A stretch of 64,000 bases of DNA from Cytobacillus oceanisediminis (lineage in GTDB: Bacteria > Bacillota > Bacilli > Bacillales > Cytobacillaceae): assembly GCF_003182355.1 (NCBI RefSeq), contig NZ_QGTW01000013.1, positions 118,570-182,569 of the forward strand, written 5' to 3'. Positions 8,334 through 16,179 of this stretch are shown piece by piece. Made by a program: the position numbers and the translations under genes. Position 1 is the stretch's first letter; every line of letters starts with the position of its first letter. The notes under the pieces were generated by a model. The model was not told where the DNA came from. It saw only the letters and a list, made by a program, of their open reading frames with translations, and searched no databases.

Positions 8334-9323
8334 TTACTTGTTAGACAGCTGTATAAAATACCAGCCGCCTTCTGTTACAACGGGCTTATAGGTTTTTATT
8401 TTCAAATTTAATTCTTTCGCCATATTGACGATAACCTCCTCAGCCGGGGTCGGATATAGATTTTCAAACGCGGAGAAGAAGCTATTGAAAACACTTGAAA
8501 AGGCTTCTCCTTTTTTTGAGTGGAGAATAGGAGTGATGATCGTGATTGAACCATTTCGGCTGAGCCAGCTTTTCAAACGAGATAATAGCTGCTTGCGATC
8601 CTGGGGTTCGATATAGTGAAGCAGATTGTTGGCCATAATCAAATCTGCTTTACCTTCAGGCATATAATCATGGACATTGGAGTTGATGATGTTAATATTT
8701 TTAAAGTCCCGGCAATTACTTCGGGCCGATTCTGCGACCTCTTTATTAATCTCTATCCCTGTCAAATCAACATTGGGAAACTTTACGCTGATCCTGGTTA
8801 AATAGCCTCCTTCTCCACAGCCAATGTCGATAATGTGCTTGATCTTATTTTTTCGGATCGTTTTTAAAAGCCGGGGCAGGGCAAGCTGCTCAAGGAGTGT
8901 TGAGGTTCTCGCAACAGTTGGCCCGTGCTCTTCATGATCAAAGGTATTTCGTTTATTTGAACGGAGCAGCTCCGGATATGAAAGCAATGTCGGGATATGC
9001 AGTTCCATCATTTCTTTAAGGATGATCCCTGTAGACCTTGGGTTTTTCGGTGTGGAAGGCAGACTGAATTTGGACGCTGTTTTAATTTTGTCCTCCCCTT
9101 TCTTTTTTAAATGGCGGATGGCCAGTCCAACCTCTACCCATCTTAAAAGCAGCTCCTCCTGCAGATTCTTGCTTGATGCTACTTCCTTAACTGTCCTCCA
9201 TTTCCGAAACTGCGAAAAAAGATCAAGTTCGAAGCCTACATAAGCATGCCAGCTATACAGAAACGGCTGGTGTTTTTTCATCCAATTCCTTGCTTTCAGT
9301 AAACGGACATATTCTTTTATCAT
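8334..9323 (-). CDS. Class I SAM-dependent methyltransferase
   Basis: This 329-residue protein has an N-terminal helical, dimerisation-like region of about 150 residues, followed by a Rossmann-type SAM domain with motif I IIDIGCGEGGYL. Then come an acidic residue ending strand 2 (DLTGIEI) and motif IV-like ADLIMANNLLHY. The arrangement resembles O-methyltransferases that act on small molecules. The substrate is unknown. It lies 17 bases after a truncated FAD monooxygenase gene, so the two probably once formed a tailoring pair for a phenolic or polyketide compound. No synthase gene is present. Confidence 0.75.
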   Translation of the reverse strand: MIKEYVRLLKARNWMKKHQPFLYSWHAYVGFELDLFSQFRKWRTVKEVASSKNLQEELLLRWVEVGLAIRHLKKKGEDKIKTASKFSLPSTPKNPRSTGIILKEMMELHIPTLLSYPELLRSNKRNTFDHEEHGPTVARTSTLLEQLALPRLLKTIRKNKIKHIIDIGCGEGGYLTRISVKFPNVDLTGIEINKEVAESARSNCRDFKNINIINSNVHDYMPEGKADLIMANNLLHYIEPQDRKQLLSRLKSWLSRNGSITIITPILHSKKGEAFSSVFNSFFSAFENLYPTPAEEVIVNMAKELNLKIKTYKPVVTEGGWYFIQLSNK

Positions 9324-9340
9324 CGTTGTTCAACCTTCTT

Positions 9341-9763
9341 TCAGCATTTCCAAGGATAGTCGTCTTCACAGTAGCCTTTTCCAATAGCACCGGATAGGTA
9401 CTGAAAGTTCGGATATTGCAGTGCCTGTTTGAGAAGAATTCCTTTCAGCTTTTCATGCTCGATCATAACGGCATAATCAAAGTCTCCCGGCAATATGCTA
9501 TAATCCATGGAAAACTCGTTCTCTCCCTCCTCAAAACCAATCCTGGAAAAAGAAAAACCATTACCTCGAATCTCATTCAGAACATCAAGCCGTTCGAAAA
9601 TTTGCATACTCTTCGGCTGCAGGAGCTCTCCTTTATAAATGGAAGACGGCGCTTCAAGCTTTTCAATTACCAATACATCGATCTTCGACCTGGCAAGCTT
9701 CAGCCCAAGCGTCAATCCGCCAATCCCGCCGCCGACAACAGCTACCTCCGTATTCAGGGACAT
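9341..9763 (-). pseudogene. FAD-dependent monooxygenase, N-terminal third only
   Basis: The 140-residue frame begins with a clear dinucleotide-binding motif (VAVVGGGIGGLTLGLKLARS) and the following strand ending in VIEK, as in aromatic-ring hydroxylases of about 380-400 residues. It then stops at LSGAIGKGYCEDDYPWKC. The GD motif and the substrate domain are missing, and no remnant is found in the 17 bases before the methyltransferase gene. I read this as an internal deletion that left a non-functional stub. The short frame may still be translated: GGTGGTG lies seven bases before the ATG at 9763, with an alternative GTG at 9775. Confidence 0.65.
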
Positions 9764-10001
9764 ACTTCGCACCACCTTTGCCCTTTATTTATCCTCCTTT
9801 TTAAAAAGCAAAACCAATGGATATGCTGATATTACAGTGTTTGGAAAATTTTAATAGACCGTTCGCATGAAAAAAGGAGTATGATTAAGAGAGGCACCTA
9901 TATTTTCAAATTCTTGTATAATAGATAGAATAGAATTATACAAACTAAATTTTTGTTCCATTTAGGACAATCTATATAGCATTAAACTTGGAGGCATTTC
10001 T

Positions 10002-11060
10002 ATGAGAGAAATAACAGTCGAACAATATATTCAAATGGATAAGGCAGTTCCGGTTGATGTAAGGTCTCCAATTGAGTTTGAGGAGTGCAGTATTCCAGGA
10101 GCTGTGAATGTACCGCTTTTCACCAATGAAGAACGTGTGGAAATTGGTACTCTTTATAAAAAAGAGGGTTCTGATGCTGCTAAATGGAGAGCGATGGAGA
10201 TGGTTTCACCCAAAATTCCATCCATGCTCGGGAAAATTCGGGATCTGAAAAATGAAGGCTATCAGCCTGTTATATACTGCTGGCGCGGCGGCATGCGCAG
10301 TAAATCTGTAGCCACCTTTTTAACATATGCAGGAGTCTCTTTCCCTCGTTTAGTAGGGGGATACAGGGCCTACAGGCAATACATTCTTGAAAATACAGCT
10401 GGGTTAATTCCTAATCAATCAGTTGTTCTGCACGGCATGACTGGCGTGGGAAAAACGGATGTACTGAAGGTTTTAAACGAAAGAGGTTTTCCTGTCATAG
10501 ACCTTGAAGAAATGGCGGGACACCGCGGCTCGATCTTCGGCTCCTTTGGAATGGGTGACGGCAGCACCCAAAAAACCTTTGACGCGCTGCTGTATCAAGC
10601 ACTTTCAGAGGTTAAGGGATCGCCATATATCATTATGGAAGCAGAAAGCAAGCGAATCGGCAAGGTTGTTCAGCCAGATGAACTGCTGGATACGAAGAAA
10701 ACCGGCATCCACATCGATATGTTCGCTGGTATGGAGTCCCGTGTTCAGCGTATTTTCAGGGATTATGTTGAGCCCTACAAACAGGAAGAATGGTTCAAAC
10801 CAAAAGTCAGTGAAAGCCTTGTATTTATCAAAAAAAGGCTCAAAGATCCTGAAATTCGCACCCAGCTTGATGAAGCAGTCGAAAAAGAAAACTACGAACT
10901 GCTGATCAAGCTTTTATTGGAACACTATTATGACCCTCGCTATGCATTTAAGCAGCATGATTATGAAGGTCAATTCCACCATGTAAATGCTGATGATGTT
11001 GAAGCAGCAGCTGAAGCCGTCATCAAGATCATTGAAACACAAAATGCTCCCGTCCTGTGA
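10002..11060 (+). CDS. mnmH: tRNA 2-selenouridine synthase MnmH (SelU/YbbB)
   Basis: This 352-residue protein has two parts. An N-terminal rhodanese domain carries the catalytic loop YCWRGGMRS (Cys near residue 97), and a C-terminal P-loop domain carries GMTGVGKT. This matches MnmH, which replaces sulphur by selenium in 2-thiouridine at tRNA wobble position 34, using selenophosphate made by SelD. GGAGG lies nine bases before the ATG. selD is not in this window, yet the enzyme needs it, so the genome should carry it. The terminator hairpin begins before the stop codon. Together with the TGA-containing peroxiredoxin gene further on, it marks a selenium-using organism. Confidence 0.92.
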   Translation: MREITVEQYIQMDKAVPVDVRSPIEFEECSIPGAVNVPLFTNEERVEIGTLYKKEGSDAAKWRAMEMVSPKIPSMLGKIRDLKNEGYQPVIYCWRGGMRSKSVATFLTYAGVSFPRLVGGYRAYRQYILENTAGLIPNQSVVLHGMTGVGKTDVLKVLNERGFPVIDLEEMAGHRGSIFGSFGMGDGSTQKTFDALLYQALSEVKGSPYIIMEAESKRIGKVVQPDELLDTKKTGIHIDMFAGMESRVQRIFRDYVEPYKQEEWFKPKVSESLVFIKKRLKDPEIRTQLDEAVEKENYELLIKLLLEHYYDPRYAFKQHDYEGQFHHVNADDVEAAAEAVIKIIETQNAPVL

Positions 11061-11077
11061 CGGCGGAGCATTTTTTA
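11042..11077 (+). terminator. Terminator overlapping the mnmH stop codon
   Basis: AATGCTCC-CGTC and GACGG-CGGAGCATT pair around CTGT, followed by six T. The TGA stop codon lies at the loop, so the last codons form the 5' arm. Confidence 0.85.
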
Positions 11078-11085
11078 GCATTTTG

Positions 11086-11162
11086 GGCTCTGTTAAATTT
11101 GCCTGTTGATTTCCGCTCCAATCAACAAAGTGCCCAAATCAACATCGAGCTTTGATACAGCC
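11086..11162. mobile_element. Internally deleted MITE-like repeat (77 bp relic)
   Basis: The left end reads GGCTCTGTTAAA and the right end, read from the other strand, GGCTGTATCAAAG: imperfect terminal inverted repeats. Inside, GTTGATTTCCGCTCC joins directly to CCAATCAAC, the two ends of the core of the longer element at 62472-62705, with the middle lost. Flanking words (TTTGCCTGTTG, CAAATCAACA) are also shared with that copy. Confidence 0.6.
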
Positions 11163-11232
11163 AAATTTATAAAACTATCAAAATAGCCATATTTAATCCC
11201 TTCGTTTATCTCGCTATTTCTTACTTTTTATT

Positions 11233-11253
11233 GAACAAATTGTTCGTTATAAT
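11233..11253 (+). promoter_or_regulatory. Palindrome next to the -10 box of sinR
   Basis: GAACAA-A-TTGTTC (11233-11245) is a perfect palindrome with a one-base centre, followed at once by TATAAT (11248-11253). Lying in the promoter spacer, it is well placed to be an operator, perhaps for self-control. The -35 box is weak. Confidence 0.5.
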
Positions 11254-11283
11254 AGGCAAATATATTATCTCATAAGGAGCATT

Positions 11284-11631
11284 ATGCCTATGATAGGTAG
11301 ACGCATTAAAAGTTTGAGGATCAAAAGAGGCTTTTCTATTAATGAGCTCTCTGATAAAGCCGAGGTTTCAAAGTCATACCTAAGCTACATTGAAAGAGGC
11401 ATCCAAAAGAACCCCTCGGTGCAGGTACTATCCAGAATAGCCAAAACTCTTGATGCCAATCTCGAGGATTTATTGGAAGAAAATAAAGATATGACAGCAG
11501 ACCTAACAACCCTTGATGAGGAATGGGTCAGCCTAGTGAGGGAGGCTATACGGCAGGGGATAACAAAAGAAGACTTTTCCTATTATTTAGAGTTTATTAA
11601 GTTCAAGAAAATGAATGAAGAGAAAGAATAA
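11284..11631 (+). CDS. sinR: SinR-like transcriptional regulator
   Basis: This 115-residue protein has an N-terminal XRE/cro-type helix-turn-helix (GFSINELSDKAEVSKSYLSY). Its C-terminal SinR/SinI dimerisation hook is LDEEWVSLVREAIRQGITKE. It matches B. subtilis SinR, the repressor of biofilm-matrix operons, which is counteracted by SinI. No sinI gene stands next to it, unlike in B. subtilis, so the antagonist is elsewhere or absent. AGGAG sits four bases before the ATG at 11284 and ten before the ATG at 11290, so the start is uncertain by two residues. Confidence 0.8.
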   Translation: MPMIGRRIKSLRIKRGFSINELSDKAEVSKSYLSYIERGIQKNPSVQVLSRIAKTLDANLEDLLEENKDMTADLTTLDEEWVSLVREAIRQGITKEDFSYYLEFIKFKKMNEEKE

Positions 11632-11717
11632 TAGCTTCAGTTTATTGAATAACACCCCTGCAAAGTCCTCCTATGTAATCTTTTGAACAGAAAGGGCGGC
11701 TTATGCTGCTTTAAATT

Positions 11718-11769
11718 AAAAAGCCAAGCCCATCATTTGCAGATAAAGCCTGGCTTCCCTTTTTTTTAT
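11718..11769. terminator. Shared terminator of sinR and psuG
   Basis: AAGCCAAGC and GCCTGGCTT pair around about 20 bases, with eight T on the plus side and GGCTTTTT on the minus side, so it can serve both converging genes. Confidence 0.7.
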
Positions 11770-11772
11770 TGT

Positions 11773-12674
11773 TCAAACTGATTGCAATTTTAGATCCCAC
11801 TTCAGCATATGCTTCACCAATGCAATGTTCGCCGTCAAGCTTATGCCTTCTGTAAGCTCCTTTACCTTCCCAAGCAAAAACGGGGTTACTTTTTTACCGC
11901 TCATGCCATTATCTTTTGCTTCTTGCAATGCCGTTTCAATAACCCCTGTGATAAATGCCTCTTCAAGCGCATCTTGTTCAGGAATCGGATTTGCAATGAC
12001 AACTCCGCCTTTAAGGCCAAGCTCCCATTTAGTCCGGATCATTTCAGATGCTTCCTCTGCAATGTCCACTCGGTAATTCACGTTAAACGGGCTAGTACGT
12101 GTATAGAATGCAGGCAATACATCGGTTTCAAATCCAACAACCGGGACACCATGCGTTTCCAAGTATTCAAGAGTTAATCCTATATCCAAGATTGATTTTG
12201 CACCTGCACAGACAACAGCAACATTGGTTTGGGCAAGTTCCTGAAGGTCGTCTGAAATGTCCATGGTGGTTTCTGCCTCGCGGTGTACTCCGCCAATTCC
12301 GCCTGTCACAAAGACTTCAATGCCTGCCAGCTGTGCACAGATCATCGTAGCCCGCTACTGTTGTTGCTCCATTTTTCTTCTTTGCAACCAAATAAGGCAG
12401 GTCACGTCTGCTCGACTTTTCTACTTCCTCGCTTTGGGCCAGAAACACCAGCTCCTCATCAGATAGGCCAATCTTAATTTCCCCATTTAAAATCCAATGG
12501 TTGCAGGGACTGCCCCATTTTTACGAGTAATTTCTTCACCTTCTTTTGCGTCTGGACATTCTGCGGGTATGGCATACCATGTGAAATAATCGTTGATTCC
12601 AATGCAACAACCGGTTTATTTGCTTTCTTTGCTTACAAAACTTCTTCAGAGTACTCCAGCCATTTTTCTAACAT
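11773..12674 (-). pseudogene. psuG: psuG, pseudouridine-5'-phosphate glycosidase, disabled
   Basis: The intact enzyme splits pseudouridine-5'-phosphate into uracil and ribose-5-phosphate. The C-terminal 190 codons are open and clearly PsuG ([19 protein letters not shown]). The N-terminal part is recognisable but broken. Codon 14 after the ATG at 12674 is TAA where Gln would be expected (12633-12635). One base is missing near 12550 and another near 12493, and one G is added near 12353. Between the lesions the frames still read [26 protein letters not shown] and [10 protein letters not shown]. It lies 16 bases after psuK. The low number of lesions suggests recent loss. Confidence 0.85.
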
Positions 12675-12689
12675 GATGTCACATTATCC

Positions 12690-13787
12690 TTAGTTAAAAT
12701 ATTGTTTGAATGTTTCCTGTAAGCGTGTATTATTTAGGTTCGGATTAACTGTTTCTAGTGATTGCAGCGCCAGCATCGAGCAGGCCGTTCCAATTTTACA
12801 AGCATCCTCTGTGTTCAAGCCCTTCAAATGTGCAAAAATAATTCCGGCTACAAGTGAATCTCCAGCACCTGTCACATCGGCAATTTTCACCTTCGGAGGA
12901 AGCAGCACACCTGCTTCTCCTTCGTTGGTGAAGTAAACCAGCCCTTTATCCCCCCGGCTAATGACTACTTTTCGTGCACCTTTTTTCATTATTTTCTCTG
13001 CGGCTTTAAAAAAATCTCCTTCACTGCTGATTTCCATTCCTGTTAAAGCTTCCGCCTCATTTTTATTGGCAATCAGCCAGGTCACGCCATTCAGTTCCTT
13101 CGGCAAATTTTTCATTTTCGGTGCAGATACAGGGGTGATGCAGAGCGGTATACTCTCTTCATCACATCTAGCAATAATCTGCTTTAGGACAGGAGGAGGA
13201 AAGTTAGTGTCAAGTATAACCATTTCGGATGAGGCAAGATACCCCCACTTCTTCTCAATAAACTCAGTGTTAACATTTTCATAAATAGACATATCGGCTA
13301 GGGCAACGGACATTTCTCCTTCAAGATCGAGCACTGCTGTATAAGTGCCAGTGGTTAGCCCTGCCAGGGACTGTGAGGCTGTCACATCAACAAAAGCTTT
13401 TGTATATTCGATCAGCCATTCTCCGTCAGGGTCGTCACCCACAACAGTCATCAGGCCAACATCACAGCCCAGCCTCCCAAGGTTTTCGGCTATGTTGCGG
13501 GCTACCCCGCCGCAGGACTGAGAGCTCTCAGCCGGATTTGATGTCCCATACTGAAGTTGGCCTGTCACCTGAATCTTCCTATCAATATTGGAGCCGCCAA
13601 TACAAAGCACTTCTTTTTTTACGGGAAGGACGTAGGCTCTGCCCAAAATTTTCCCCTGCTTTGTAAGCGAAGAAATATACCCAGCAACAGCTGATCTGGA
13701 AAGCCCCGTCTTTTCAGCTAAATCATTTTGTGCGATAAATGGAGCCTCTTTAATCAGCTGCAAAATCAATGACTCTTTTTCATTCAT
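12690..13787 (-). CDS. psuK: Pseudouridine kinase PsuK with N-terminal HTH
   Basis: This 365-residue protein joins an N-terminal winged helix-turn-helix (AQNDLAEKTGLSRSAVAGYI) to a PfkB-family sugar kinase. The kinase has GGSNIDRKIQV, the substrate glycines CGGVARNIAENLGRLG and the catalytic DVTGAGDSLVAG near the C-terminus. HTH-PfkB fusions next to psuG are pseudouridine kinases that make pseudouridine-5'-phosphate. The gene looks fully intact, while its partner psuG is broken, so the pathway should stop at the phosphate unless a second glycosidase exists. The HTH may let it regulate its own operon. The ribosome-binding site is weak (AGGGCTG, 11 bases upstream). Confidence 0.8.
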   Translation of the reverse strand: MNEKESLILQLIKEAPFIAQNDLAEKTGLSRSAVAGYISSLTKQGKILGRAYVLPVKKEVLCIGGSNIDRKIQVTGQLQYGTSNPAESSQSCGGVARNIAENLGRLGCDVGLMTVVGDDPDGEWLIEYTKAFVDVTASQSLAGLTTGTYTAVLDLEGEMSVALADMSIYENVNTEFIEKKWGYLASSEMVILDTNFPPPVLKQIIARCDEESIPLCITPVSAPKMKNLPKELNGVTWLIANKNEAEALTGMEISSEGDFFKAAEKIMKKGARKVVISRGDKGLVYFTNEGEAGVLLPPKVKIADVTGAGDSLVAGIIFAHLKGLNTEDACKIGTACSMLALQSLETVNPNLNNTRLQETFKQYFN

Positions 13788-13910
13788 AATTAATCAGCCC
13801 TGTCGTATTAAACTTTTGTTTATATTATGTACTTTCGTCCATAAGTAAAACAAGTGTTATTTTTTCAAATAATTTTCTATAAAGGGTTTATTACCCATAT
13901 TTCTAGTATA

Positions 13911-14026
13911 TTTATTCGCTAGTTAACTTGTTTGTTTGCTGGATTAAGTGATTTGTTCGCTAAATTTTATTGTTTATTCGCTAGATTTAATTATTTAATA
14001 GCTAGTTTCCAGCATTTATTCGCTAA
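13911..14026. repeat. Tandem array, six units of about 21 bp (TTTATTCGCTAG type)
   Basis: The core TTTATTCGCTAG or a close variant begins at 13911, 13931, 13952, 13973, 13994 and 14015, a period of 20-21 bases, with variable A/T-rich bases between cores. It fills most of the 312-base gap between psuK and the AGCS symporter gene and lies just past the latter's terminator. Related arrays occur at 17758 and 40837. Confidence 0.75.
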
Positions 14027-14066
14027 GTTCACAATTAGGGAGGCGGTTCGGCTCAATCTATAAAAA

Positions 14067-14100
14067 AATGCCTCCCGCCATAAGACGGAAGACCATTAAT
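14067..14100 (-). terminator. Terminator of the AGCS symporter gene
   Basis: On the minus strand GTCTTCCGTC pairs with GGCGGGAGGC (several G-U pairs) around TTAT, followed by seven T. Confidence 0.75.
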
Positions 14101-15485
14101 TACGCTGCACTATCATCTTTTTTAATATCTTTTAAATAATATTCTTCTGATGTAAAGAATTCGTTTTTCAGCTGTTTGACTTCTTTGCTTAGGAGCAGGA
14201 CAGCTACGATGTTCGGTATCAAAATCATAGCGAGAGCCAGGTCAAGGAATTGCCAAATGGTTTTCGCCGCTCCTACTGAACCGAGAACAATGGCACCGAT
14301 GTAAACAACCTTGATTGCTTTTCCCGCAAAAGAACCAAAAAGGAACTCGGCCATTTTTGAGCCATAAAAAACAACCACAATGATAGTCGAAATGACAAAG
14401 AATATTAATGAAATGGCAACCAGTACACCACCGAAGGAACCGAAATACTGTGTGAATGCAGCTGCAGTCAAGGCTGAAGGGTCTTCCATTGCACCCTCTC
14501 TTGTCCAAACACCTGACGATAACACGACAAAGGCTGTAGCTGTACACACAATAAGTGTATCAACAACGATTCCGACTATTGCCCAGAAACCTTGCCTTAC
14601 CGGATGGTCCGTTGTTGCAGCAGCATGGGCAATCGGCGCCGTTCCAAGTCCTGCCTCATTGGAATATAATCCTCGTGCAAATCCCCAGCGAATGATTTCG
14701 CCAATTGCCGCACCGGCAAATCCGCCTATTGCAGACATTGGCTGAAACGCATAAGTGAAGATTAATTCCAACACTTCAGGAAATTTGCCAAGATTCATAA
14801 ATAATATAGCCAGAGCACTGCCTACATAGATAAGAGCCATGAATGGAACAACAATCTCCGTTACCTTCCCGATCCTTTTTATACCGCCAAAAACGACTAA
14901 TGAAACGAGAACAGCAACAGCAATTCCCGTATAAAGCCCATTGATGCTGAAAGTTTCGCCAACAGCCGCGGCTACTGCATTCCCCTGTACCATAATGCTG
15001 GGAATCAGTTCAATCATGAGCGCAAAAGCAAAAATGACTCCAAGCCACTTCATGTTAAGCCCTTTTGTCATATAGTACATCGGCCCGCCGACATATTCGC
15101 CTTCTTCATTTTTCTCGCGGTACTTTACTGCCAGTACACTTTCGGAGAATTTAATCGCCATACCGATCAAAGCAATGACCCACATCCAGAATACAGCACC
15201 AGGTCCGCCAAACATAATGGCAGCCGGAACACCGACTATATTTGCTGCACCGATGGTCGATGAAAGTGCAGAGGTTAAAGCCTGCAGAGGTGTAACAGTT
15301 CCTTTCCCTTTCGGCTTTTTAAAAATGCTTCCGAATGTTTGCTTAAAAATATATACCGGGTAACGAAACTGGAAAAAGCCTAGCATAAAGGTTAAATATA
15401 AACCCGTACCCGCTAATAATAGGATGATTGGGTAGCCCCACAGCCATCCTGAAATACTTGCAACAATCTCTAATAACTTGTCCAA
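14100..15485 (-). CDS. Alanine/glycine:cation symporter (AGCS family)
   Basis: This 461-residue polytopic membrane protein has roughly eleven hydrophobic segments. It shows the AGCS signatures GAANIVGVPAAIMFGGPGA, YVGGPMYYMTKG and SNEAGLGTAPIAHAAA, which form the sodium and substrate site in this family. It should import alanine, glycine or a related amino acid (glutamine for B. subtilis AlsT) with Na+ or H+. GGGGGAT lies about eight bases before the ATG. It is a single-gene unit. The upstream 212 bases show no glycine riboswitch. The tail is charged and cytoplasmic. Confidence 0.88.
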   Translation of the reverse strand: MDKLLEIVASISGWLWGYPIILLLAGTGLYLTFMLGFFQFRYPVYIFKQTFGSIFKKPKGKGTVTPLQALTSALSSTIGAANIVGVPAAIMFGGPGAVFWMWVIALIGMAIKFSESVLAVKYREKNEEGEYVGGPMYYMTKGLNMKWLGVIFAFALMIELIPSIMVQGNAVAAAVGETFSINGLYTGIAVAVLVSLVVFGGIKRIGKVTEIVVPFMALIYVGSALAILFMNLGKFPEVLELIFTYAFQPMSAIGGFAGAAIGEIIRWGFARGLYSNEAGLGTAPIAHAAATTDHPVRQGFWAIVGIVVDTLIVCTATAFVVLSSGVWTREGAMEDPSALTAAAFTQYFGSFGGVLVAISLIFFVISTIIVVVFYGSKMAEFLFGSFAGKAIKVVYIGAIVLGSVGAAKTIWQFLDLALAMILIPNIVAVLLLSKEVKQLKNEFFTSEEYYLKDIKKDDSAA

Positions 15486-15697
15486 AAAATTATCCCCCTT
15501 GTAATGTTAACACAGCTGTCCTTAACGTTTTATTTCCCTGTTTTTTGCCAGTTAAACATTAAGCTAGAAAAAGTATAAACCTTTGATAAGGATAGTACGG
15601 TTTCTCAAACTTCCAGCCCAATTCCTACTTGCAAGGTAGACTTATTCTTAGAAATCATGTATATTTAGCTAGGTAACTATTTTAAAAGGATGATCTC

Positions 15698-16135
15698 ATG
15701 GATTCTAATCAAAGCGAACTTTTTCACTCCATAAATCAATTTACTCGCCATTTTTCGAAAGTACTTAATGAAAGTTTGGTGCCGCTTGGTTTGTATGCTG
15801 CTCAATGGACCATCATCTATCGCCTTAAAACAGGCGGTCCCAGCACGCAAAAAGAGCTTTCTTCCTATCTGGGCGTTGAAGCGCCAACTATGACACGTAC
15901 ACTGGCCCGTTTGGAGAAAGCCGGATGGATTACAAGAACAATAGGCAAGGACAAACGCGAAAAAAAAATCATGCTAACCGACACAGCCATACATGAATAT
16001 GACAATTGGCTCCACGCCGTCCGAACAAGCGAAAGCCATGTACTAAAAAACATTACCGTAGAAGAAATTAATATCATGATCAAACTCATGGCGAAAATGA
16101 AAGAAAACATGGTACCAGGCACCTATACCAGTTGA
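15698..16135 (+). CDS. ywoH: MarR family regulator (YwoH-like)
   Basis: This 145-residue winged-helix regulator has recognition region STQKELSSYLGVEAPTMTRT and wing RTIGKDKREKKIMLT, typical of MarR proteins that repress a neighbouring efflux gene and respond to a small ligand. AAAGGATG lies before the ATG. The next gene is an MFS transporter, as in B. subtilis ywoH-ywoG. The last residues (VPGTYTS) are encoded by the left arm of a long inverted repeat that surrounds the stop codon, so the C-terminus may have been altered by insertion of that element. Confidence 0.8.
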   Translation: MDSNQSELFHSINQFTRHFSKVLNESLVPLGLYAAQWTIIYRLKTGGPSTQKELSSYLGVEAPTMTRTLARLEKAGWITRTIGKDKREKKIMLTDTAIHEYDNWLHAVRTSESHVLKNITVEEINIMIKLMAKMKENMVPGTYTS

Positions 16136-16161
16136 TGAATGTGGTATAGGTACCTGGTACC
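16111..16161. repeat. 20-bp inverted repeat across the ywoH stop codon
   Basis: The left arm (16111-16130) and right arm (16142-16161) are complementary at 19 of 20 positions with an 11-base loop that holds the TGA stop. Each arm contains GGTACC-AGG-type half-palindromes. It would form a very stable RNA hairpin between two cotranscribed genes. It has no T-run, so it is not a classic terminator. Confidence 0.8.
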
Positions 16162-16179
16162 GATTGTTAGGAGGTCAAC

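Noticed and set aside
11233..11245. LexA/DinR box before sinR
   Set aside because: The GAAC and GTTC halves are five bases apart instead of four, so it does not fit the Bacillus LexA site.
13911..14026. CRISPR array
   Set aside because: Units are only 20-21 bases, there are no 30-base unique spacers and no cas genes. The period is a short tandem repeat.
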